Under the pieces are notes generated by a model. The model saw nothing but the letters and a program-made list of their open reading frames with translations. It did not search any database and was not told the origin of the DNA. From NCBI GenBank assembly GCA_016793465.1, contig JAEUJW010000072.1:1-64000 (forward strand): a stretch of DNA of 64,000 nucleotides, read 5' to 3'. The DNA comes from Myxococcales bacterium (GTDB lineage: Bacteria > Myxococcota > Polyangia > Nannocystales > Nannocystaceae). The position numbers were made by a program, and so were the translations under genes. This document shows, piece by piece, positions 1 through 8,032 of this stretch; within the stretch, counting starts at the first letter, position 1, and each line of letters starts with the position of its first letter.

Positions 1-134
1 CCTTTCGAGGCCTTTTCCTGCAGTGCTTCAGCCCATTTGTTACCTCCTGGGCCGCTCCAGGTGCTTCCGGTCGGAGCGACAGTTGACCGGCCGGGACTTT
101 CACCCGGTAATGAATGTGCCTTCTCAAGGCGCAC
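1..134 (-). mobile_element. 5' end of a group II intron (partial)
   Basis: Read on the minus strand from 134 this begins GTGCG, the group II 5' consensus (GUGYG). It is followed by features of domain I: a GCCTT/AAGGC hairpin near 131-119, a CCGGG stem closing a GTGAAAGT-type loop near 110-94, a CCGGTC/GACCGG stem near 93-70, and a CCTGG/CCAGG stem. The rest, including any intron-encoded reverse transcriptase, lies beyond the left edge. The boundary at 134/135 falls where the plus-strand lipoprotein linker starts. The intron is antisense to that gene, so splicing could not restore the lipoprotein mRNA. Family identity is inferred from consensus only; the catalytic domain V is not in the window. 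Confidence 0.68.
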
Positions 135-763
135 ATAACCCCACCACCGATAATCCCACCACCGCGGGCACCAGCGACACCGGCGGCCCCGTCGGCTGCC
201 CGCCCGACGACGGCCTGCCGAGCGAGGGGGCCGCCTGCGCCATGGAGGGCGATGTCTGCAGCGGCCTCGTCGACGTCTGTCAGCCGCACGTGCGCGCCGA
301 GTGCCACGACGGCGTCTGGCAATACGTCGACGTCACCCCCGACCCCGAGCAATGCACCGACAGCTGCGACCCCTTCCCGGTCGAGGGCGAGCCCTGCAAG
401 TTCGACGGCTCGAGCTGCAGCTCCGGCTGCGACAACCAGTGCGAGTTCTGCAACGGCCTGGTGTGCACGGGCGGTCAGTGGCAAAACTTCGAGGTGTTCC
501 CGGCCCCGTGCCTCGACTGCGAGTCGCTGTGCGACCTGACGCTCGCGCCGATGTGCGCCGCCGGCCCGCCCGACGAGGCCGCCTGCGTCGCCGGCTGCAT
601 GGACGCGATGGCCGGCCGCTGCGAGATCCCCTTCTCCAACCTCAACGCCTGCGTCGGCACCCAGCCCATGCCGGTCGCCTTCACCTGCGACGCCGAGATG
701 CGCCCGCTCGTCGAGGCCTGCGCCGACGAGTTCGAGCAATACTACGCGTGCGCCGGCCTGTGA
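135..763 (+). pseudogene. Cys-rich lipoprotein, 3' part, interrupted by the intron
   Basis: The reading frame enters from the intron boundary in a Pro/Thr/Asp-rich linker (NPTTDNPTTAGTSDTGG) and runs into about 180 residues of Cys-rich sequence ending QYYACAGL. This matches the downstream paralogue at 821-1564 nearly position for position: CEFCN, WQN-EV, PCLDC, GPPDEA-CV-GCMDA, RPLV and YYACAGL are shared. The paralogue begins with a signal peptide and lipobox, whereas here the equivalent segment is replaced by intron sequence. An open frame does extend to a GTG at 23, but those residues come from intron RNA structure and form no signal peptide. It was probably a secreted or outer-membrane lipoprotein of unknown function before disruption. 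Confidence 0.65.
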
Positions 764-778
764 GCGCCGGCCCGGCGC
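764..778 (+). terminator. Short GC hairpin after the lipoprotein fragment
   Basis: GCGCCG-gcc-CGGCGC lies directly after the stop codon. There is no T-tract, so it is a weak terminator candidate. Confidence 0.3.
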
Positions 779-784
779 GCCGCG

Positions 785-814
785 TTGCCGTGACACCGCC
801 CGCCGGGCTAGCCT
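785..814 (+). promoter_or_regulatory. Promoter of the intact Cys-rich lipoprotein
   Basis: TTGCCG (785-790), an 18-nt spacer and TAGCCT (809-814). The ATG at 821 is 6 nt downstream of the -10, so the transcript should start at or next to the start codon. Confidence 0.55.
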
Positions 815-820
815 GCAGCC

Positions 821-1564
821 ATGTTTGGCTTGACCTGCTCCCGAACGTCCTCCGCGCTCCCGCTGCTCGCCCTGCTCGCCTGCGGCCCCGGCAGCGGCAC
901 CACCGATAAATCCACCGACGCCGCCACCGACACCGACCCGACCGGCGAGCCCCCGACCTCGACCGCGCCCACCGGCGACACCGGCGACGTGTGCCCGTCC
1001 GACGGCAGCCTGCCGCCCGAGGGCAGCCCCTGCTCCCCCGACGGCGCCGGCTGCAGCCCCGCCGCGGAACCGTGCGAGTCCCGCGACGTGGCGTCCTGCG
1101 TCGCGGGCGTGTGGCAATACGTCCAGGTCGGCCCCGACCCCTCGTGCGGCGGGAGCGACGGCGGCGGCGACGGCTGCGACCCCCTGCCCTCCGAGGGCCA
1201 GGCCTGCAGCAGCGAGGGCGCGAGCTGCGGCGGCGACTGCTCCAACGTGTGCGAGTTCTGCAACATCCTCACCTGCCAGTCGGGCAGCTGGCAGAACACC
1301 GAGGTCCTGCCGTTCCCCTGCCTCGACTGCGACGAGATCTGCGGTCTCACGGTCGTGCCGATGTGCCCCGGCGGCCCGCCCGACGAGGCCACCTGCGTCA
1401 GCGGCTGCATGGACGCCCTGGCCGGCCCCTGCGAGGCCGAGTTCTCCGAGCTGCTCGCCTGCGCCGGCACCACGCCGACGTTCACCTGCGGCGCCGACAC
1501 GCGCCCGCTGGTCGCCGGCTGCGAGTCCGAATTTAATAGCTATTACGCCTGCGCCGGCCTGTGA
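821..1564 (+). CDS. Cys-rich Thr-linker lipoprotein (tandem paralogue)
   Basis: 247 residues. The N-terminus MFGLTCSRTSSALPLLALLACG is a lipoprotein signal with lipobox LLAC, followed by a Thr/Asp/Pro linker to about residue 55. A Cys-rich domain then carries about 22 cysteines in spaced pairs, with motifs CEFCN, PCLDCDEIC, GPPDEATCVSGCMDA and a terminal YYACAGL. The cysteines suggest a disulfide-rich extracytoplasmic fold. I recognise no catalytic motif or named domain. It is the intact neighbour of the intron-split gene at 135-763, so the pair arose by tandem duplication. Start ATG 821 is chosen for the signal peptide and the -10 hexamer just upstream. Confidence 0.85.
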   Translation: MFGLTCSRTSSALPLLALLACGPGSGTTDKSTDAATDTDPTGEPPTSTAPTGDTGDVCPSDGSLPPEGSPCSPDGAGCSPAAEPCESRDVASCVAGVWQYVQVGPDPSCGGSDGGGDGCDPLPSEGQACSSEGASCGGDCSNVCEFCNILTCQSGSWQNTEVLPFPCLDCDEICGLTVVPMCPGGPPDEATCVSGCMDALAGPCEAEFSELLACAGTTPTFTCGADTRPLVAGCESEFNSYYACAGL

Positions 1565-1584
1565 CGCCCCGCCGAGCACGACGC

Positions 1585-1603
1585 CCGCCGGTGAGGCCGG
1601 CGG
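1585..1603. terminator. Hairpin between convergent genes
   Basis: CCGCCGG-tgagg-CCGGCGG, a perfect 7-bp stem in the 62-bp gap between the lipoprotein stop (1564) and the convergent gene end (1627). It could end transcription from both sides. Confidence 0.5.
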
Positions 1604-1626
1604 ACGTCGGCGATCGTCCCATCACG

Positions 1627-2025
1627 TCACTCGCCGAGCGAGCGCGACGTCAGCCACTCGAGCACGTCCTGCTGGTTCATGCACCACAGCACGAACCCGC
1701 CGATGAACAGCGAGAGCCCGACGCCGATGTACGCCGCGATCATCAGCTCGGGGATCATGGCGATCGCCCCGCTGACGGCCATCAGGGCCAACAGCGCCAG
1801 CCCGCCGAGCACCAGGCTGAGCACCGCGACGACCTTCGCCAGCACGCGCGCCCACTCGCGGCCCATGATGAGCCCGGCGATGAGCAGCACGTTGAACGCC
1901 ACCCCGACGTAGACCCCGCCGCTACCGGCGCCTTGCGACACCGTGTAGAGGTTGTTGATCACGTTGAGCGACAGCAGGATGATGACGACGACGAGCTTGC
2001 GGGGCATGGGGAGGGGGGTTGCCAT
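1627..2025 (-). CDS. Small integral membrane protein
   Basis: 132 residues from ATG 2025 (MATPLPMPRKLVVVI...). It has four hydrophobic segments: VVVIILLSLNVINNLY, VYVGVAFNVLLIAGLI, VVAVLSLVLGGLALLAL and MIAAYIGVGLSLFIGG. It ends in a cytoplasmic-looking tail, LEWLTSRSLGE. The charge pattern PRK before segment 1 and REWAR after segment 2 fits a four-helix inner-membrane protein. The reading frame is open further upstream to 2421, but that extension is Arg-rich and compositionally like noise. No family is recognised. It converges on the Cys-rich lipoprotein gene. Confidence 0.7.
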   Translation of the reverse strand: MATPLPMPRKLVVVIILLSLNVINNLYTVSQGAGSGGVYVGVAFNVLLIAGLIMGREWARVLAKVVAVLSLVLGGLALLALMAVSGAIAMIPELMIAAYIGVGLSLFIGGFVLWCMNQQDVLEWLTSRSLGE

Positions 2026-2500
2026 GCGCGCAGACAACCACCGCCGCACCCCGCCGTCAAGCACCTTCGCCGGGGCGACCGAGCGGCCCCGTACGCCCGC
2101 GCCGCGGCCACCACGGTCGCCGCTCGAGCGGCCATCGCCACCGACGTCACCACGCTCCGATACGAGTGATCCGCGACGAGCGCACCTCGCAAAGTGGGCC
2201 CTTGCGTGGAGCTCTGTGCACTCGAAATTACGTTCCCCGCTACGAAATCGAATTTGCTTGACTCCGACGCGCGCTCCAACCAGCTTCCGACCATGGTACG
2301 CGGTCCGGCGACGCGGACCGACGAGCTGTCGCCGAGGCAGGCGCCCGGCGAGCGCACCGCGTTCAGGCAGTTCATGGCCTCGCCGGCGGCGCAGGTGGCT
2401 GCTGCGGCTGATCGTGTTCAATACGCTGTGCGTGCTGCTGCTGTTGCTGCTGCACGTGCTCGGCTGAGCGCCGGCGCAGGCGTCGAACGCTCCGCCGCGC
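2026..2500. other. Gene-poor stretch
   Basis: I see no confident gene. On the plus strand a frame ends at 2467 with RRRRRWLLRLIVFN followed by a poly-Leu membrane segment. The only in-frame start close by is a TTG near 2259, with no convincing Shine-Dalgarno sequence, so a single-span small protein is possible but unproven. The segment around 2226-2262 is less GC-rich than its surroundings. Confidence 0.3.
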
Positions 2501-3667
2501 TCAGCCCTCCAGGGCCTGCTCGCCGAGCAGCCGCGGCAGCAGCGTGTCCCGCAGCTCGGCCAGCGCGCGCGCCTCGTGCACGTTGGCGACGATGCGGCCG
2601 AGGATCGGCGTCGCCTGTTCGGTCAGCGCCGCCGCGACCGCGGGCTGCGGGACCTCGACCGGAAACCGGGCCACGTCGGTCCAGCTCGCGCGCGGCATCT
2701 TCGTGCCGGTCGACAGCGCGTCGACGTGGCGGATCATCGCGTCGCTCGTCAGGTGCCCGAGCACCATGCCCGCGTACTCCGGCGTGCGCGGCACCACCAC
2801 GAGGATGTCGGTCGAACACACCCCGTCGACCGGCGCCAGCCCGACCTTCTTGAAATAGGCGCGCAGCCGGCCGAACAGCAGCTCGCCCCGGTGAAACTTG
2901 AACTTCCCGCTCGTCACCTCGGCCGCGCGGCCCCACGACGACAGCGCCAGGTTGCCGCGCGGCACGTGCTCGAGCCCGATGTACGGCGTGTTCGGGTCGA
3001 CCTCGGCCGGCATGACCCCGCGGCGCGGCGCGTCGGCCAGCTCGCCGATCGTCCCGCGCCGCCAGCCCGGGCGCCGCGGCGCGTCGAGCCAGCGCTCGAA
3101 CAGCGCCTGGATCGTCGCCGCCAGCGTCTCGTTCATCTGCTGGTGCAGCGCGATCTTCTCGTCGATCGCCGCCAGCGCCTGGGCGATGCGCCGCTGCTCC
3201 GCCAGCGGCGGCAGGCGCAGCGGGAACTCCGGCATCTGCAGCAGCGGGATCCGGTCGACGGTGCTCCCGCGGATCGCCCGCGCCCGGATCTCCGCCTGAA
3301 ACGCCGGCCCGAGGTATGTGTAGAGGAGGAACCGCGGCAAGATCTCGCCCGGCCTCGCCCGCAGCAGCCCGAGCCGACGCCCGAGGCAGCAGCGCAGCCC
3401 CGCCGGGATCGCCGCCGCCTGCCCGAGCCGCGTCTCGTAGCTGAAGACCACGTCGCCGGCCGTCGGCGTCACCCGCCGCGTCCATTTAATAAAGTCATCT
3501 TCGCCGACGTGCTCGGCGTCGGCGAGGTCGAGGCGACCGTCGGCCAGGTTCGAGATCCCGAGGAAGATCGGCCCGTCCTCCACCTTGTGCGGCGTCGCGT
3601 GCGGTCCGTCGAAGATCTCCGCCACATCACCCAGCCGAACCTCGCGCCAGCGGACCGGTCTACCCAC
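2501..3667 (-). CDS. hsdS: Type I restriction-modification specificity subunit HsdS
   Basis: 388 residues with two target-recognition domains. The first runs from WREVRLGDVAEIFDGPH to about residue 150 and is followed by a conserved helix (LPPLAEQRRIAQALAAIDEKIALHQ). The second starts near GWRRGTIGELADAPRRG and ends with a second helical spacer (EQATPILGRIVANVHEARALAELRDTLLPRLL). The two domains would read the two halves of a bipartite DNA target, and the helices set their spacing and bind HsdM. Its GTG start at 3667 overlaps the end of hsdM by 8 nt (GTGGGTAG), so the two are translationally coupled. No hsdR follows; the operon ends here. Confidence 0.93.
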   Translation of the reverse strand: MGRPVRWREVRLGDVAEIFDGPHATPHKVEDGPIFLGISNLADGRLDLADAEHVGEDDFIKWTRRVTPTAGDVVFSYETRLGQAAAIPAGLRCCLGRRLGLLRARPGEILPRFLLYTYLGPAFQAEIRARAIRGSTVDRIPLLQMPEFPLRLPPLAEQRRIAQALAAIDEKIALHQQMNETLAATIQALFERWLDAPRRPGWRRGTIGELADAPRRGVMPAEVDPNTPYIGLEHVPRGNLALSSWGRAAEVTSGKFKFHRGELLFGRLRAYFKKVGLAPVDGVCSTDILVVVPRTPEYAGMVLGHLTSDAMIRHVDALSTGTKMPRASWTDVARFPVEVPQPAVAAALTEQATPILGRIVANVHEARALAELRDTLLPRLLGEQALEG

Positions 3668-5183
3668 GCAGCACTCCCGCGAGCGTCCGGCGGATCTCCG
3701 TCTCGAGCGCCGCCGACGCCGCGAACTGATCCTCGAGCCGGGCCGCCAGCTCCTTCAGTCGAGCCCTCGCCGGGCGCTTCGCCGGCTCGCTCGCCTCGCT
3801 GCCGACATAACGCCCCGGGGTCAGCACATACTTGTTGGCCTGGATCTCCGCCAGGCTGGCGCTCGCGCAGAAGCCCGCCTGGTCGACCGCGCCTCGCGTC
3901 CCCGACCCGCGCCACGCGTGATACGCCGCCGCCACCCGCGCGACGTCGGCCTCCGCCAGCTCGCGCTGGCTGCGGTCGATCCGCCGCCCCAGCTCGCGCC
4001 CGTCGATGAACAGCACCCGCCCGCGACGGTTGCGCTTGTCGCGGGCCAGCAGCCACAGGCACGCCGGGATCTGCGTCGAATAGAACAGCTGCCCCGGCAA
4101 CGCCACCATACAATCCACGAGGTCGGCGTCGACGATGCGCCCGCGGATCTCGCCCTCGCCCGACAGGTTCGACGACATCGACCCGTTCGCCAGCACGAAC
4201 CCCGCCATCCCTGCGGGCGCCAGCTTGTCGATGATGTGCTGCACCCACGCGAAGTTCGCGTTGCTCGCCGGGGGCACGCCGAACCGCCAGCGCGGGTCCT
4301 CGGCCAGGCGGTCCACGCCCCACTCGCGCGCGTTGAAGGGCGGGTTGGCGAGGATATAGTCGGCCGCCAGCTCGGGGTGCTGGTCGCCGGCCAGCGTGTC
4401 GGCCGGCGCGGCGCCGAGGTCGGCCGCGATCCCGCGGATCGCCAGGTTCATGCGCGCCAGCCGCCAGGTGGTGGGGTTCGACTCCTGGCCGTAGAGCTCG
4501 AATTCGCCGGCGTGGCCGTGCCCCGCCGCGAATTGCTCGGTCTGCACGAACATCCCGCCCGAGCCGCAGCACGGGTCGTACATGCGCCCGCGCCGCGGCG
4601 CCAGCATCTCGACCAGCAGGCGGACCACCGAGCGCGGTGTATAGAATTGCCCGCCCTTGCGCCCCTCGGCCAGGGCGAACTCGCCGAGGAAGTACTCATA
4701 TACGCGACCGAGGATATCGCGCGAGCGCTGGGCCTGCGAGCCCAGGCCGATCGTCCCCACGAGCTCGACCAGCTCGCCGAGGCGCTGGCCCTCGCGGCCC
4801 GTGCGCCCGTCGTCCCGCGGCAGCACGCCCGCGAGCGCCGGGTTGTCGCGCTCGATCGCCGCCATCGCCGCGTCGAAGCGGCGACCGACGTCGGGCTTGC
4901 CCGCGTGCGCCTGCAGCCCGGCCCAGCGGGCCGCCCGCGGGACCCAGAACACGCGCTCGTGGCGATAGGCCGCGCGGTCCTCGGGGTCGCGCCCGGCCGC
5001 GACCCTGCGCGCGTAGACCTCGGCGAACGCGTCCGACACGAACTTCAAGAACACCAGCCCGAGCACCACGTGCTTGTACTCGGCCGCGTCCATGTTGCTG
5101 CGCAGCTTGTCGGCGGCCTTGAACAGCTTGCGTTCGAACCCGAGATCCCCGCCGGTTTTCACCACCGTAGGCGTGCGCCCCAT
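3660..5183 (-). CDS. hsdM: Type I DNA adenine methyltransferase HsdM
   Basis: 507 residues. The N-terminal helical domain (LFKAADKLRSNMDAAEYKHV, FLKFVSDAFAEVY) is followed by the N6-adenine methylase core: SAM-binding DPCCGSGGMF, YGQESNPTTWRLARMNLAI, catalytic NPPF, then SNANFAWVQHIIDKL. It methylates adenine in the bipartite site chosen by HsdS. ATG 5183 (MGRTPTVV) is preferred to the longer frame from 5258: homologues begin near here and a TATATT element sits 10 nt upstream. The usual third gene, hsdR, is absent on both sides: downstream is a membrane protein and upstream a divergent gene. The pair may act as a solitary methylase or use a distant HsdR. Confidence 0.94.
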   Translation of the reverse strand: MGRTPTVVKTGGDLGFERKLFKAADKLRSNMDAAEYKHVVLGLVFLKFVSDAFAEVYARRVAAGRDPEDRAAYRHERVFWVPRAARWAGLQAHAGKPDVGRRFDAAMAAIERDNPALAGVLPRDDGRTGREGQRLGELVELVGTIGLGSQAQRSRDILGRVYEYFLGEFALAEGRKGGQFYTPRSVVRLLVEMLAPRRGRMYDPCCGSGGMFVQTEQFAAGHGHAGEFELYGQESNPTTWRLARMNLAIRGIAADLGAAPADTLAGDQHPELAADYILANPPFNAREWGVDRLAEDPRWRFGVPPASNANFAWVQHIIDKLAPAGMAGFVLANGSMSSNLSGEGEIRGRIVDADLVDCMVALPGQLFYSTQIPACLWLLARDKRNRRGRVLFIDGRELGRRIDRSQRELAEADVARVAAAYHAWRGSGTRGAVDQAGFCASASLAEIQANKYVLTPGRYVGSEASEPAKRPARARLKELAARLEDQFAASAALETEIRRTLAGVLRG

Positions 5184-5193
5184 GATCGCGCGG

Positions 5194-5199
5194 AATATA
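5194..5199 (-). promoter_or_regulatory. -10 element of hsdMS
   Basis: TATATT on the minus strand, ending 10 nt before ATG 5183. It is the most AT-rich -10 in the window. Confidence 0.55.
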
Positions 5200-5272
5200 A
5201 GAGAAGTGCCGACCCGATGAAAAGCCGCATGATCTGCGGCGGCGTCATGTGGCAACATTCGATCGCACCGCG

Positions 5273-6928
5273 ATGTTGCTGCGATACCCGCGACGGCTCG
5301 TCCTGCTCCTCGGCGTGACCGCGACGCTCACCGCGGCGGCGCCGGCGTATGCGCAAGACCCCGCACACCGCGATCGTGACGCGCTCCACACCGCGAATGA
5401 AGGCCGCGACCGCGATGTGCCCGCGGACCCGCTCGGCGGGCCGCTGGCGGCGGCTCCGGACTACCCGCTCGAGCTGGCCGCGCCGCCTCGCCTCGAGCTC
5501 GTGCAGGCGAAGCGCCTCGCCGACGCCGGTCGTCACCTCGAGGCCGCCCGGGTGTTCGAAGCATTGTTCAACGAGACCGGCGACCCGCGGTTTCTCTATC
5601 ACGCCGGGGCCGCACGTATACGCGCTGGGCAGCGAACCGTCGGCCTACGACATTGGACTAACTTTATTGGTCTCTCGCAGACGCGGGGATCGTTGCCGGC
5701 CCACGTGCAGACGTTCCTCGACGCCAGGATCGCCGAGGCCTCCGCGCAGCTCGTTCGCGTGAGATTGTCCGTCCAGGAGCTCGTCGGCGCGTCGCGGCTG
5801 GCCGTGACGATCCCGGGCGGCGCGCGCCTCACCCTCGAACCCGGCGAAGCGCCCCTCGAGCCCGGCGTCCCGCCGATCGTCGTCACCGACCTCGCGGCGC
5901 CCCTCCTCCTCGACCCCGGCGGCTGGCGCGTCCGCCTCGAGCTGCCCGGCTTCGTGCCGCTCGTCACCCGCCACCACACCGCCGCCGGTGCGGTCGACCA
6001 GACCTGGGAGCTGCTGCTCACCCGCAAGACCGTCGCCGTCGAGCTGCGCCTCTCGCCCGAACGCGCCGCCCGGCGCGCGCACCTGCAATTCACGCCCACC
6101 GACAGCAGCGTGCGCCCCGCGGTCGAGCAGCCCGCCGCCGGTCCGCGCACAGTCGTCCGCCTGACCACCGGCCCCTGGCAGCTGGTCGCCGGCTCCCCGC
6201 GCTGGCGCGCCGTGCAGACCGTCGTCGTCGGCGACGACCCGCGCCCCGTCGACGTCGCCCTCGAGCCGCGCAAGGACGACCGCAAGCTCGTCAAGGACCG
6301 CAAGCTCGTGATCGGCGTCAGCGCGAGCATGGGCGTGCTGTTCTACGGCGGCCTCGGCCTGACGCTCGGCGGCGCCAACGTCGAGACCAAGGCCGGCGAG
6401 CGCAGCGACGACCTGCTCGCGACGGCCGGCGTCGACGTCGAGGCCGACGAGGCGCCCGACGCCGCCGCCCTCGCCGCGCTCGAGGACGCCTACCCGACCG
6501 CCGCGTACCACCGCGACCTCGGCCGCGGCGCGTCGATCGCGACCGCCGGCACCACCGTCATGACGACCGGCCTCGGCGCGGTGCTCGGCATCCTCCCGGG
6601 CCTGACCGAGGCGCCGCGGCGGCGCGCGTACGTCCCGCTCGCCGTCGGCGGCGCGGCGCTCATCGGCGGCGCGGTGTGGATGCATCAATACCTGCGCCTG
6701 CGCGCCGAGCGGCTGGCCCCGACGGCGCCCGAGCAGCGCCTCGAGAGCTCCGGCCTCGTCGGCCACCGCATCGGCTCGGCGATGATCCTCGGCATGGGCG
6801 TCGGCCTGACCACCGGCGCCGCGCTCCTGCTCCTCACCGATCACCTGCGCCGCCGCGAGCGCCGCCTCGCCGCCGCGCCGTGGGCCGCCCCGGGCCACGC
6901 CGGCCTGGTCCTCCGCGGCGCCTTTTGA
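5273..6928 (+). CDS. PEGA/TPR-like membrane protein
   Basis: 551 residues. It has a Sec signal peptide (MLLRYPRRLVLLLGVTATLTAAAPAYAQ), then a TPR-like stretch (LVQAKRLADAGRHLEAARVFEALFNETGDPRFLYHAG). From about residue 160 come beta-rich PEGA-like segments (LAVTIPGGARLTLEPG, LLDPGGWRVRLELPGF). The C-terminal third has four hydrophobic spans beginning near LVIGVSASMGVLFYGGLGLTLG. This layout is common in uncharacterised myxobacterial envelope proteins. The start is set by the signal peptide; an in-frame GTG lies 24 nt upstream. Transcription is divergent from hsdMS. The function is unknown. Confidence 0.75.
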   Translation: MLLRYPRRLVLLLGVTATLTAAAPAYAQDPAHRDRDALHTANEGRDRDVPADPLGGPLAAAPDYPLELAAPPRLELVQAKRLADAGRHLEAARVFEALFNETGDPRFLYHAGAARIRAGQRTVGLRHWTNFIGLSQTRGSLPAHVQTFLDARIAEASAQLVRVRLSVQELVGASRLAVTIPGGARLTLEPGEAPLEPGVPPIVVTDLAAPLLLDPGGWRVRLELPGFVPLVTRHHTAAGAVDQTWELLLTRKTVAVELRLSPERAARRAHLQFTPTDSSVRPAVEQPAAGPRTVVRLTTGPWQLVAGSPRWRAVQTVVVGDDPRPVDVALEPRKDDRKLVKDRKLVIGVSASMGVLFYGGLGLTLGGANVETKAGERSDDLLATAGVDVEADEAPDAAALAALEDAYPTAAYHRDLGRGASIATAGTTVMTTGLGAVLGILPGLTEAPRRRAYVPLAVGGAALIGGAVWMHQYLRLRAERLAPTAPEQRLESSGLVGHRIGSAMILGMGVGLTTGAALLLLTDHLRRRERRLAAAPWAAPGHAGLVLRGAF

Positions 6929-6943
6929 GCCGCAGGCCCCGCG

Positions 6944-8032
6944 CTACTTCCAGGTGACCTCGACGAGCTCGATCGTCCCGGTCTCCTGCAGGAAATACGT
7001 CAGGTACTCGACGCGCCCGCCCTCGCGCGACAGCTCGGGGTGAAACAGGGCCCCGTAGCTGGTGGACCCGGCGAGCGGCTCGCGCCCGTGCACGATCGTC
7101 GCCGCCTCCGACCACGGCCCCTCCGGCGCCGGCGCCGTGCGGATCTCCGCCGCGTTGCCGGCGATCGTCGCGTACGCCGCGACGTACACCTGCGCGTGAT
7201 CATTAAAATGCACCGTCATCATCGGCGCGCCCTGGAACAGCTCCGCGGCCCGCGACGGCTCCTCGTGCCACTCGCCGTCGCCGCCGTGGAAGCGCCAGGC
7301 CGCCCGCCGCAGCGGGTCCGCGAGCGGCGCCCGGCCCAGCCGGCACGGCCTGTCGAACCCGTCGCCCGCGCACGAGTAGGCCAGCACGTCGTCGCCGACC
7401 GCCAGCGCCGCCGCGGCCAGCTCGAACTCGCCGTCGAGGAACAGCAGCGTCGGCTCCTCGCGCCCCGGCGCGACCTCCGGGCGCCCGGCCACCCCGACCA
7501 GCGCGTCGCTCCACACCGCGATCGACGAGCCCACCCCGGTGATGTTGAGCGGCCCCGGGCGCTGCAGCAGCTTGCCGTAGAACACCAGCACCCGCCCGCG
7601 CGCCGGGTCGTGCACCGCCGGCCCCGGCCACAGCGCGACGCCCTCGCACGCCTCCCCGCAGGTCGCCGGGTCGCCGTGCGCCGCCTCGTACGCCGCCTCG
7701 TCGGCGGTCAGCGGCACGAACTCGAGCAGGTAGCCGTCGTCGTCGAGGTGCTCGACCAGCGGGAACAGCCCGTCGCGCGCGTCGAGGTCGACCGTCGCGC
7801 ACGCCGTGTTGTTGGCGAACCCGAGGTGCCCCGGCGGCGTGCGCCCGCCGGTGTCGCCGAACACCCACAGCGAGCGCTCCCCGACCCGCGTGCTGTAGCC
7901 GCCGTCGCGCCCCGCGACCGCCGGGTCCCACTGCAACGCCCCCAGCGCGCGCGTCGACTCGACCTCCAGCGCCGGCTCGGCCCCGCCGCACGCGCCCGCC
8001 AGCGCCAGCGCGGCGACCATCGCCGACCTCAC
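6944..8032 (-). CDS. DUF4185-type lipoprotein
   Basis: 362 residues. The signal segment MVAALALAGACGG ends in a lipobox. The rest is a predicted five-bladed beta fold with motifs usual for DUF4185: GDTGGR, LWVFGD, FANNTACATV, LVFYGKLL, YGALFHPELS and a C-terminal YFLQETGTIELVEVTWK. Such proteins are secreted and may bind or cleave polysaccharide, but the activity is not established. The GTG start at 8032 shares GTGA with the stop of the upstream gene, so it is the third gene of an overlapping operon led by a kinase. It converges on the gene ending at 6928. Confidence 0.75.
   Translation of the reverse strand: MRSAMVAALALAGACGGAEPALEVESTRALGALQWDPAVAGRDGGYSTRVGERSLWVFGDTGGRTPPGHLGFANNTACATVDLDARDGLFPLVEHLDDDGYLLEFVPLTADEAAYEAAHGDPATCGEACEGVALWPGPAVHDPARGRVLVFYGKLLQRPGPLNITGVGSSIAVWSDALVGVAGRPEVAPGREEPTLLFLDGEFELAAAALAVGDDVLAYSCAGDGFDRPCRLGRAPLADPLRRAAWRFHGGDGEWHEEPSRAAELFQGAPMMTVHFNDHAQVYVAAYATIAGNAAEIRTAPAPEGPWSEAATIVHGREPLAGSTSYGALFHPELSREGGRVEYLTYFLQETGTIELVEVTWK

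Noticed and set aside
2259..2467. Small single-span protein on the plus strand
   Set aside because: It has a hydrophobic tail but only a TTG start, no RBS and an Arg-rich noise-like N-terminal part. It is kept as a remark in the gap entry.
5183..5258. Longer hsdM start at 5258
   Set aside because: It adds 25 residues unlike the family and lies upstream of the TATATT element.
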